Of a stretch of 64,000 nucleotides of DNA, positions 35,184 to 46,135 are shown piece after piece. Origin of the DNA: Paramyrothecium sp. XJ0827 (taxonomy: Eukaryota; Ascomycota; Sordariomycetes; Hypocreales; Stachybotryaceae); contig JAJFPB010000001.1 of NCBI GenBank assembly GCA_020881915.1, forward strand, positions 1,426,001 through 1,490,000, given 5' to 3'. A program made the position numbers and the translations under genes. Positions within the stretch are counted from its first letter, which is position 1. Each line of letters begins with the position of its first letter. A model generated the notes under the pieces. It worked only from the letters and a program-made list of their open reading frames with translations, ran no database searches and was not told the DNA's origin.

Positions 35184-38100
35184 TCACTGCTCGTCCATCA
35201 CGTCGGCGATGACGTCGGCCATGGACTCGGCGCCGTCGATGCCCCACGACTGCTCGACGAAGAACGTCTTGGCCTCCTTGGGCTTCCAGAGGTCGTTGAA
35301 GGCGGAGAAGAGGACGACGTCGGCCGGGTTGGCGGTGTAGGCCTCCTTTATCGAGTCGACGGCCATCTTCTGGTACTCCAGGCCGGGCATGGCCAGGCCG
35401 TTGGGCATGCCAGCGGTGGGCCAGCCCGTCTCGGCGACCATGACCTTCTTGCCCTCGGGCATCATGGCCTCGATGCGGTTGACGGTCCTCATCAGCCAGC
35501 TGCCGGCCTCCTCGGCGGTGGCGGTGGGGTCGAAGAAGGGGTGGGCGTTGAAGGCGCAGATGTCCGACTCCACGCAGAGCTCGGGGTAGGCTTCCACCAT
35601 GGTGTGGGTGTTCACCGTCACGATGGGGCCCTCGAAGCCGGCCTCACGCACTGCGCTTCGTGTCTTCTTGACTGCATCCACCATCTCGGCGGGAGTAGCC
35701 TCGCCCCTGTCGACCATCTCGTTGCCCACGCTGATGGCGAAGACCATGTCCCAGTCGCTGCTCATGGCCGCGATGATCTCCTCCGTCTCCTCGGCAATCG
35801 CCTTGGAGTCCCAAATCCCCAGGAACACCTTCATATCGTTCTCTCGGGCCGCGTTGCGCACCTTCTCGACTTGGTTGCAGTCGGTGCCGTAGATGCGAAC
35901 CATGGAGTACTTGCTCTTGAGGAGCTTCATGTCCTCGCTGACCTGCTCCTGCGACTTGCAGGCGTGGTTGCGCATGTATGGTGCGTATGAGATACCAGGA
36001 AGCTCTTCCTTCTCCTCGTTCATGCTGGCCATCTCATCGCGACGGCGGAAAGGCCTTCCGTAGACGGGGAGAGGTAGAAACGGAGGTCTGTTAGGGCCGG
36101 GCTCATATCCAACGGGGGGGACGGGGGTAAAGTCTGTCGGCAGGCTACCAGGGGCGCTGTGCACCGTAAGGTGGCCGCCAACGGAGAGAGTGCCGGTGAC
36201 ATGGACGGGCAGTGGCAGAGGGAGCAGTGTGCCTGGGCTGATGGGCAAGCCGGTTATGGCTGGGAAAGAAGGACCAGTGGTCGGGAAAGGTGGGAAAGAT
36301 CCCAAGCCTCCAAGAATAGGGGCAAGTATTGTTAGCCAATTGATGGGCTGTCCGCCGCTAGGAAGTGAGCCAAGGAGGCCAGTCAGACCTCCGGGGGCGC
36401 TCAGGAGAGGACCGAGAAGGCCAAGTAGATTGGGCGATCCAGTACCCGGTACGCCAGTTCCTGGTTGCCCACCTCCAAGAAGAGGGGGTAGAAGCGAAGG
36501 TAGCAGTCCCAGAAGACCGCTGCCGGGTTGGCCAGTGGGGGGAAGCGATCCAAGAAGGCCTTGCAGAGCTCCGGGCGTGCTCAAGATGGGGCTGAGCAAG
36601 GAAGACAAGGCACCGGGCACGTTCAGAAGGGGATCAAGGAGACCCGGCAATCCGCTCCCAGGCAGTCCGCTTCCGGGCAAGCCACTTCCGAGGAGTGGGT
36701 CGAGGATGGTGGACAGACTTTCAGGCAAGCCTAGAAGGCCACGAAGCAGTCTGGGGAGTGGCCCGGGCAAGCCCAGAATGGGACCTAGAAGTCCGGGCAG
36801 CGCACTTGGAGCGTTGAAGATCGGGCCAAGGAGGCCAAACAATCCACCCGGTGCATTGAGAAGCGGGCTGAGGAGACCTGGCAATCCGCTTCCAGGCAGA
36901 CCACCAGGGAAGCCACCGGGCAGACCGCTTCCGGGGAATCCGGGACCCACCAGCGAACCGAGAAGGCCAGGGAGGGCTCCGGGCACATTCAGGAGGTTAG
37001 GTAGAAGCCCGGGCACGTTCAGGAGACCAGGTAGGAGACCAGGCACTCCCAGCAGACCAGGGAGAAGGTCAGGTACCCCGAGGAGTCCAGGGAGAAGTCC
37101 GGGCACTCCTAGTAGACCAGGTAGAAGGTCGGGCACATCTAGAAGACCAGGTAGCAGCCCGGGTACATCCAGAAGGCCGGGGAGAAGCCCGGGTACGTCC
37201 AGGAGACCAGGAAGGACTCCAGGCAGTCCCAGAAGCGGGCCCAAGAGGTCAGGCAAGCCAGATCCTGGTTGACCTGGAGTTCCCGGAGTTCCTGTCGGTA
37301 GGCCACCGTTCAGCAATGAGTTGAGGAGGTTGTCCAAGTCGGAGCCGGGAAGAGACAGAGGGCTCAAGAGACCCTCGAGGAGATCAGGCAAGTCAGTTGG
37401 CAGCGGGCCGAGCAGCGGGCCCAGAAGGTTCGGAAGGCCAGTTGGGGTGCCTGGTACGCCCGTCGGGAGAGGGCCAAGCAACGAACTGACAAGACCTGCA
37501 GGAACTCCCAGAAGCCCGCCAAGGAGGTTAGGCAGACCAGTAGGAACACCGGTAGGAAGACCCGTGGGCGCGCCTGTCGGCAGAGGGCCCAGCAGGGAAC
37601 TAACGAGACCTCCAGGTACTCCCAGAAGCCCGCCGAGAAGATCCGGCAAGCCTGTGGGAAGACCAGTAGGACTACCGGTGGGAACACCCGTAGGCGCACC
37701 TGTAGGAAGAGGGCCGAGCAATGAACTAACCAGGCCTCCGGGGACTCCCAGGAGCCCACCAAGAAGATCTGGCAGGCCAGTTGGCAAACCAGTGGGCAGG
37801 CCGGTCGGTAAGCCAGTGGGTAGACCAGTAGGCAGGCCAGTAGGGACACCAGTAGGGAGAGGGCCGAGTAGTGAACTAACCAGGTCTCCAGGGACACCGA
37901 GAAGCCCACCAAGAAGGTCTGGCAAGCCAGTAGGTAGACCAGTAGGTAAGCCAGTTGGAAGACCTGTGGGTAAACCTGTAGGAAGACCTGTTGGTAGATC
38001 GGTGGGTAGGTTAGTTGGCAGAGGGCCCAGCAATGAGCTAACAAGATCTCCGGGCACTCCAAGAAGCCCACCCAGAAGATCTGGAAGGCCTGTGGGCAGA

Positions 38101-41100
38101 CCTGTAGGTTGGCCGGTAGGTTGGCCGGTTGGGACGCCTGTCGGGAAAGGACCCAGTAGCGATGTGAGCAGGTCAGGCAAATCTGTAGGGAGGCCTGTAG
38201 GAATACCAGGCAAATCCGTAGGAAGAGGTCCAAGGATAGATGTGAGGAGATCGGGGATATCAGTGGGCAGTGGGCCAAGGATAGAGCTAAGAACGTCTGG
38301 CAAGTCTGTAGGCAGTGGGCCAAGCAGTGATCCCAGAAGATCAGGAAGATCTGTCGGAAGACCTGTTGGGAGTCCAGGCACGTCCGTAGGGAGAGGACCG
38401 AGGATCGATGTGAGGAGGTCGGGGATATCAGTTGGCAATGGGCCGAGGATAGATGTGAGGAGATCCGGCAGCTCGGTAGGCAAGGGACCAAGCAGCGAGC
38501 CGAGCAGGTCCGGCAGATCAGTTGGGAGGCCAGTGGGAACGCTAGGCGCATCTGTGGGAAGAGGTCCAAGAAGAGATGTAAGGAGGTCAGGAATGTCGGT
38601 TGGCAATGGACCAAGGATAGATGTTAGGATATCTGGCAAGTCCGTAGGCAGGGGTCCTAGGATAGACCCAAGCAGATCCGGCAAATCAGTAGGCAGGCCA
38701 GTGGGAACTCCTGGAATGCCGGTAGGAGTGTCTGTAGGCAAAGGTCCTAGAAGAGACGTGAGAAGGTCAGGTAGATCCGTCGGTAATGGACCGAGGATAG
38801 AACTGAGAACATCTGGCAGTTCTGTTGGTAGAGGACCAAGCAATGAGCCAAGCAGGTCTGGCAAATCGGTAGGAAGCCCAGTTGGGACGCCGGGAAGACC
38901 AGTAGGAATGTCGGTAGGTATTGGGCCCAGAATAGATGTAAGCAGGTCAGGCAGATCTGTTGGCAGAGGTCCCAGAATCGAGGAGAGAATATCAGGAACG
39001 TCGGTTGGGAGAGGGCCGAGCAATGAGCCAAGGAGGTCTGGCAAGTCTGTTGGAAGACCTGTAGGAACGCCAGGAAGACCAGTAGGAAGGTCGGTAGGTA
39101 TTGGGCCCAGAATAGATGTGAGCAGGTCAGGTAGGTCGGTTGGCAAAGGTCCCAGAATCGACGAAAGAATATCAGGAACGTCGGTCGGGAGAGGACCAAG
39201 CAAGGAGCCAAGGAGGTCAGGCAAGTCTGTTGGAAGACCTGTAGGAACTCCTGGAAGGCCAGTAGGGATATCTGTTGGGAGCGGACCCAGAATCGAGGTA
39301 AGCAGGTCTGGTAGATCCGTAGGAAGAGGTCCCAAGAGAGACGTAAGAACATCCGGAAGATCGGTAGGCAAAGGCCCAAGGAGCGAGCCCAGAAGATCTG
39401 GCAGGTCTGTTGGAAGTCCCGTAGGTGCGCCAGGGAGATCAGTGGGTAGGCCTGTTGGCAGGGGACCCAGGATAGAGGTGAGGATGTCAGGAACATCTGT
39501 TGGTAGAGGTCCAAGCAGCGACCCGAGCAGGTCAGGAAGATCAGTTGGCAAACCTGTGGGGAGGCCTGTTGGCACGCCTGTTGGAACAGGGCCGAGAAGG
39601 GAAGTAAGAAGGTCAGGTAGACCTGTTGGCAGAGGTCCCAAGATGGAGGTAAGGATATCAGGCACATCAGTTGGTAGGGGTCCGAGAAGTGAGCCTAGTA
39701 AATCGGGTAGGTCGGTGGGAAGACCTGTAGGTGCTCCGGGAGCATCAGTAGGCAGACCTAAGAGTGACCCGAGTAGGTCAGGCAAACCAGTAGGAAGATC
39801 AGTTGGCAGCCCTGTGGGTAGGCCCGTAGGAACCCCAGGAAGATCAGTAGGTAGGCCTAAGAGCGACCCAAGTAGGTCAGGTAAACCAGTAGGTAGCCCT
39901 GTGGGTAAGTCTGTAGGAACCCCAGGAAGATCAGTAGGCAGACCTAAGAGCGACCCGAGTAGGTCAGGTAAACCAGTAGGCAGCCCTGTAGGTAGGTCTG
40001 TAGGAACCCCGGGGAGATCAGTAGGCAGTCCTAAGAGTGAGCCAAGCAGGTCAGGCAAATCAGTAGGAATATCAGTGGGCAGCCCAGTGGGTAAGTCTGT
40101 AGGAACCCCAGGAAGATCAGTAGGTAGACCTAAGAGCGACCCAAGCAGGTCAGGTAAACCAGTAGGCAGCCCTGTAGGTAAGTCTGTAGGAACCCCAGGA
40201 AGATCAGTAGGTAGACCTAAGAGCGACCCAAGCAGGTCAGGTAAACCAGTTGGCAGCCCTGTAGGTAGGCCAGTGGGTAGATCTGTAGGAACCCCAGGAA
40301 GACCAGTAGGCAACCCTAAAAGTGAGCCAAGTAGATCAGGCAAGCCTGGGGCATCAGTGGGAGTTCCAGGCGTGCCGGTTGGGAAAGGCCCAAGAATAGA
40401 GCCAAGCAGGTCAGGTAAATCAGTAGGTAGATCGGTTGGTAGCCCTGTGGGCAGGCCAGTGGGAACCCCAGGAAGACCAGTAGGCAACCCTAAAAGTGAG
40501 CCAAGCAGATCAGGCAAGCCTGGGGCATCAGTGGGAGTTCCAGGCGTGCCGGTTGGGAAAGGCCCAAGAATAGAGCCAAGCAGGTCAGGTAAATCAGTAG
40601 GTAGATCGGTTGGTAGCCCTGTGGGCAGGCCAGTGGGAACCCCAGGAAGACCAGTAGGCAACCCTAAAAGTGAGCCAAGTAGATCAGGCAAGCCTGGGGC
40701 ATCAGTGGGAGTTCCAGGCGTACCGGTTGGGAAAGGTCCGAGAAGAGAACCAAGCAAATCAGGCAAGCCTGGGGCATCAGTAGGAGCTCCAGGGATATCT
40801 GTTGGCAAGCCGAAAATATCGGTAGGCAGTCCCAGAAGCGAGCTAAGAACATTAGGAAGCTCGGTTGGTAGACTTGTAGGAAGGCCCAAAATATCCGTTG
40901 GTAGGCCTAGAAGAGAACCGAGGATATCGGGAATGTCTGTAGGAAGACCAGTTGGAAGCCCTGGGATATCTGTGGGCAAGCCTAATAAGGAACTCAGGAC
41001 ATCAGGAATGCCTGTAGGAAGGTCAGTTGGAAGTCCGGAAAGGTCAGTAGGCAAGCCAAGAATATCTGTAAGAACATCTGTAGGCAGACCAAGCAGGGAC

Positions 41101-44100
41101 CCCAAGATATCAGGAATACCTGTAGGTAAGTCCGTGGGAAGACCTGGAAGGTCGGTTGGAAGTCCAGGAAGGTCAGTAGGTAAGCCAAGAATATCTGTAA
41201 GAACATCTGTAGGCAGACCAAGCAGGGACCCCAAGATATCAGGAATACCTGTAGGTAAGTCCGTGGGAAGACCTGGAAGGTCGGTTGGAAGTCCAGGAAG
41301 GTCAGTAGGTAAGCCGAGAAGATCCGTAAGAACATCTGTAGGCAGCCCAAGCAGGGACCCTAAGATATCAGGAATACCTGTAGGCAAGTCCGTAGGAAGA
41401 CCTGGAAGGTCCGTCGGAAGTCCAGGTAGACCAGTAGGCAAGCCAAGGATATCCGTCAGAATATCTGTAGGCAGTCCAAGCAAGGAACCCAAGATATCGG
41501 GTACGTCCGTAGGGAGGTTGGTTGGAAGCCCTGGAACATCTGTAGGCAAGCCCAATAAGGAGCTTAGTACGTCAGGAATTCCTGGAAGGTTAGTTGGCAG
41601 TCCTGGGATGTCGGTGGGTAGTCCAGGAAGACCGGTAGGTAAACCAAGAATATCTGTAAGAACATCTATAGGCAGACCAAGCAAGGAGCCCAAGATATCA
41701 GGTACGTCCGTAGGGAGGTTGGTTGGAAGCCCTGGAATATCTGTAGGCAAGCCCAATAAGGAGCTCAGTACGTCAGGAATTCCTGGAAGGTTAGTTGGCA
41801 GTCCTGGGATATCGGTGGGTAGTCCAGGAAGACCGGTAGGTAAACCAAGAATATCTGTAAGAACATCTGTAGGCAGACCAAGCAAGGAGCCCAAGATATC
41901 AGGTACGTCCGTAGGGAGGTTAGTTGGAAGCCCTGGAATATCTGTAGGCAAGCCTAATAAGGAGCCCAGAATATCAGGGACACCAGGAACATTTGTTGGG
42001 AGGCCGGGAAGGCCAGTGGGCAAGCCAAGAATATCCGTGAGGATATCTGTAGGTAGTCCAAGTAAGGAGCCCAAGATATCGGGAGCACCCGTAGGTTGGT
42101 CGGTTGGAAGCCCCGGGATATTTGTTGGCACGCCAAGAATGTCAGTAAGAACATCTGTGGGTACACCAAGCAAGGAGCCCAAGATATCAGGGACGCCGGG
42201 AATATCAGTCGGAATGCCGGGAAGGCCAGTGGGCAAGCCTAATAATGAACTTAGAATATCTGGGACGCCAGGAACATCCGTCGGGAGGCCAGGAATATCA
42301 GTCGGGATGCCGGGAAGTCCAGTAGGTAAGCCTAATAATGAGCTCAGAATATCTGGGACACCGGGAACATCCGTTGGGAGGCCGGGAATACCAGTAGGTA
42401 AGCCAAGAATATCTATAAGAACATCTGTAGGTACACCAAGCAGGGAGCCCAAGAGATCAGGGACACCAGGAACGTCCGTTGGGAGACCAGGAGTACCAGT
42501 AGGCAAGCCAAGAATATCTGTAAGAACATCTGTAGGCAGACCAAGCAAGGAGCCTAGGACGTCAGGAATGCCGGGAACGTCAGTTGGGAGACCAGGAAGG
42601 CCGGTAGGCAAGCCGAGAACATCTGTGAGGACATCCGTAGGCACGCCTAGCAATGAGCCTAGGACGTCAGGAATGCCGGGAACACCAGTTGGGAGACCGG
42701 GAAGGCCGGTAGGCAAGCCGAGAATATCTGTGAGGACGTCCGTGGGCACACCAAGCAAGGAGCCTAAGACATCAGGGATACCGGGAACGTCGGTTGGGAG
42801 ACCGGGAAGGCCGGTAGGCAAGCCAAGTATATCTGTGAGCACGTCCGTGGGCACGCCAAGTAGGGAGCCGAGAACATCAGGAATACCAGGAACATCTGTC
42901 GGGAGGCCGGGAAGGCCGGTAGGCAAGCTAAGAATATCTGTGAGGATGTTTGTCGGCAACCCTAGTAGTGAGCCTAGGACATCAGGGATACCGGGGACAT
43001 CAGTTGGCAGGCCGGGAAGATCAATTGGAAGTCCTGGGAGACCAGTGGGCAAGCCGAGGATATCTGTGAGGACATCTGTGGGCACACCAAGCAAGGAGCC
43101 TAAGACATCAGGGATACCGGGAACGTCGGTTGGCAGGCCTGGAAGACCAGTTGGAAGTCCTGGGAGACCAGTAGGCAAGCCGAGAATGTCCGTAAGGACG
43201 TTCGTGGGCACGCCAAGTAGTGACCCCAGAACGTCGGGGATGCCCGTGGGCAAGTCAGTAGGGAGTCCTGGAAGCGGTCCCAAAAGCGAACCGAGGAGAT
43301 CTGGGAAGTCGGTGGGAGAACCAGTTGGTGCGCCTGTAGCATCTGTCGGAACATTGAGAAGCGAGCTCAATACACCAGGAAGATCCGTAGGCAAACCAGT
43401 CGGTACTCCAGGCACGCCAGTGGGCAATCCGAGGAGAGAGCCAAGCACGCCGCCAACATCAGTGGGCACGTCTGTCGGAAGGCCTGGAAGGCCCGATGGC
43501 AGACCCAGCAGTGAGCCCAGAACGTCAGGAATATCCGTGGGAATACCAGGGATAGCCGGGAGGGTGGGAAGAAGTGAAATGTTCGGGATGGTTGGGATAG
43601 TTGGAACAACAACATCGATGCCCAGCAGCGCATCCAAGAGGCCACCCAGACCAGGATCTCCAAGTAGGGTGCTTAGAGCGCCACCCAGACCAGGCTCACC
43701 TAGCAGGGTGCTGAGAACATCTGGCAGTTGAACAGGAGGCGTGACTGTGGGAAGGCCAGGGGCGGAGGTGGGAAGTCCACCAAGGAGACCACCAAGAAGG
43801 CCATCCAGCAGATTTCCCAATGTAATATCCGCAAGCGTTAGCGAAGCCGGGGTCGGGGTGGGAATAGGAAGTGTCCCAGGAGAGGTGATGGGTAGGTCAG
43901 GAAGCGTAGTAGGAATGCCGAGCAGAGGGCCGAAGAGGCCATCGAGTAAGGAGCCGAGGGTAATGTCAGCTACAGTAAGCGGATCGAGGTTAGTTGGTAA
44001 TGCGACTGGGGGAACAGTTGGCTGCTGCCCCAGGAGACCACCAAGCAAGTCACCCAAGGGATTTGTCGGAGTGGGCGCAGGATTCGTTACCGGCGGTAGG

Positions 44101-46135
44101 CTTGGAATGAGCGAAGTCAGGGGATTGCCAAGAAGACCCCCAAGGAGATCGCTCAACGGGTTGGCTGGAGATGTGGGTAGCGCAGTCGGCAAGGGGTTTG
44201 TCACTTGTGGGAGTTGGCCGAGAGCAGAGCTGACAGGGTTGCCGAGAAGACCACCAAGCAAGTCCGTCAAGGGATTGGTAGGGGGAACAGCAGTAGGTAT
44301 GGGGTTTGACACCACAGAAACACCCAGAATGCTACCCAAAAGTCCGCCCAGCGGATCGGCTGGAGAGGTGGGAAGAGCGGTGGGTAACGGATTCGTCACA
44401 GGGTTCGTCACAGACGGAAGTCCTAGTAGGCCACCCAACAGTCCTCCAAGAGGATTTGTTGGTACCGTGGGAACTGGAGTCGGTGTTACTGGTTGAGGGA
44501 GAAGGAATGTCTCTCCCATAATGGAGTTGACGAGGTTGTCAATGTTGCTAACTCCATTGGCGGCAAGAAGCGTGCTCAGGGCCCCGGGGAGATGTGGCAG
44601 TGATAGACTCAGAGTCAATAAGCTCGGCGTCGGCAAAGCGGTAGGCAACGTAGGTAGTAGGATGTTGCTCAAGATGTTGCCTACAACGTTGGTGGGGGCT
44701 GTCACTGCTGGCAGAACGTTGGAAACCACAGGAACGATATTGGAAACTGCAGGGATGACGTTGGAGACCACAGGGACGACGTTAGAAACCACCGGAACAA
44801 CATTTGAAACCACTGGGAGAACGTTCGAGGCAACGGTTGGCACCAGGCCACCGAGAAGCCCGTTCAGGGCGCTGCCGAGTGCTCCAATGTTGGTAACAGG
44901 CGCGGCAACGTTCGACACCACAGGTGCAACATTTGACACGATAGGGGCCACGTTCGATACCACTGGAACAACATTGGAAGCAACGTTGGACACAACAGGA
45001 ACCACATTTGATGCCAAGGGGGCAACGTTGGAGACAACTCCAGCGACGTTCGACACCACCGGGACGATATTGGATGCGACTCCGGCGACGTTAGATATGA
45101 CGGGGGCGATATTCGATACCACAGGGGCGACGCTCGATACGATAGGGATGACAATCGAGGGGATGCCAAGGATGTTCGTGAGCGCCGGCGCGACGTTCGA
45201 TACCACGGGGGCCACGTTCGTTGCGACTCCAGCAACGTTAGAGACCACAGGTACCACATTCGATGCAACTCCGGCAACATTCGACGCCACGGGAGCAACA
45301 TTGGAAACAACCCCAGCGACGTTCGACACCACCGGCACGACATTTGATGCGACTCCGGCAACATTCGATACAACGGGAACCACGTTCGAAACTACCGGCA
45401 CGACGTTGGACACGACGGGCGCGACGTTGCTCACCACACTGGGAACTCCGAGAAGCCCGGACAGGAGTCCGCCGAGGAGGTTGTTGGTCGCCACCGGGGC
45501 GACTGTCGGGACAACAGGCGTGGTGACAGGGTTGACGGTGGGGATCGTGGGGATCGCGGCGCCGCCCAGGAGTCCGCCGAGGAGCACGGGGGTCGTTGCC
45601 GCGGCCTCGACCGCGGCGTTCACCTGTGCGAGGTACGCGGCCATGTGGTCCTTCGCAGAGGCGTACGCGCCCGCGAGGTCGGCGGGATAGGTAACGGTCG
45701 TCGGCTTGGGGTTTGCCACGTAGGCGGTGACTTTCCGGGTCGTCCTGTGGCTGATCTGTCCGTCATCGTTGACGAAGACGATGACCTCGTCCACCACGGT
45801 CGGTTCGTTGACCTCGGCCATGAAGCCGGCAGCCGTCGGTTCCCTCTTGACATTCACGACGTCCTCTACAGCTTCGGGGGCCTCGATGGCCTCGGCATCC
45901 GCCACCAATCCTGCATCTTCCACCTCGCGCAGCAGCCGGTCACCTGCACACAATGTTACTCTTGGCCTTCATCAACAACAATAAGAACGAAACCGATTGT
46001 ACGGATGAAGGTATACTCAGCAGCCCGAGGCTGAGCGCCAGTGAGCTCGGAACACGGGAAAGACTTACCAGCTGGGTGAGCTAGGACGGCAGCAGAGAGC
46101 GCGAGGCCTGAGACAACGATACGTCTCAGCCCCAT
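35184..46135 (-). CDS. Giant SCW4/SCW10/MP65-like cell-wall GH17 protein with ~3,200-residue tandem-repeat insertion
   Basis: Two exons, 46135-46069 and 45943-35184 (GT-AG), encode 3,608 aa. Exon 1 gives a signal peptide ([19 protein letters not shown]), missed if only the long exon is called. A pro-region ends at K55-R56, a Kex2-type site. Residues ~57-125 ([20 protein letters not shown] and on) resemble the conserved N-terminus of Scw4/Scw10/Mp65. Repeats fill ~residues 135-3310. A triarginine site (R3322-R3324) precedes the GH17 domain (G3339 to the end), which has [12 protein letters not shown], acid/base E3431 in SVGNEMV and nucleophile E3527 in VAETGWPT, so it looks catalytically intact. 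Family members act on wall beta-1,3-glucan and normally have a short Ser/Thr-rich linker. The repeat module's role is unknown; adhesive, structural or spacer functions are inference. No frameshift or stop interrupts 10.8 kb. Confidence 0.93.
36981..37220 (-). repeat. 30-bp tandem repeat, eight units (ten-residue LLxVPGLLPG motif)
   Basis: Related ten-base landmarks (GGGCACATTC and variants) fall at 36981, 37011, 37041, 37071, 37101, 37131, 37161 and 37191, a strict 30-bp period. Translated, each unit is LL(D/G/N)VP(G/D)LLPG. Confidence 0.88.
40311..40832 (-). repeat. 174-bp higher-order repeat, three near-identical copies
   Basis: The string CAACCCTAAAAGTGAGCCAA recurs at 40311, 40485 and 40659, exactly 174 bp apart. 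The first two units are nearly identical over their full length and the third diverges towards its end. 174 bp encodes 58 residues, so copy-number change would keep the frame. Confidence 0.9.
41071..41457 (-). repeat. 129-bp higher-order repeat, three copies
   Basis: AGAACATCTGTAGGCAG recurs at 41071, 41200 and 41329 with a constant 129-bp spacing (43 residues) and very little divergence between the first two copies. Confidence 0.88.
41501..42100 (-). repeat. 201-bp higher-order repeat, three copies
   Basis: GTACGTCCGTAGGGAGGTT recurs at 41501, 41702 and 41903, a 201-bp period (67 residues). Copies differ at scattered bases, and the third decays after about 90 bp. Confidence 0.88.

Larger units (their letters stand above)
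36190..45450 (-). repeat. Coding tandem-repeat array (LPT/LLGSLLG, SNV and VPGLLPG types) in the giant GH17 gene
   Basis: About 9.3 kb of tandem repeats, all with periods that are multiples of three. From the N-terminal side the order is: SNVxxVx heptads (21 bp; about 45445-44715), [12 protein letters not shown] blocks (about 44470-43960), the long LPTDxPDxLxSxLG field (15-residue and variant units; about 43560-37380), an LLxVPGLLPG ten-residue zone (37220-36981), and Gly/Pro/Leu-rich remnants to about 36190. Higher-order near-identical units of 87, 129, 174, 180 and 201 bp are nested in the LPT field. The array is in frame throughout. Confidence 0.92.

Noticed and set aside
37321..43731. Plus-strand open frame of 2,136 codons antisense to the giant gene (Arg/Pro/Gly/Ser-rich)
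   Set aside because: It mirrors the sense repeats exactly. A repeat with a period divisible by three that happens to lack stops in one antisense frame stays open for kilobases. It has no domain and no signal peptide. Strand-specific RNA-seq would settle it.
43741..45690. Plus-strand frames of 251 and 389 codons (Thr/Gly-rich) antisense to the N-terminal repeats
   Set aside because: Same cause: shadows of the SNV and LLGG repeats on the other strand.
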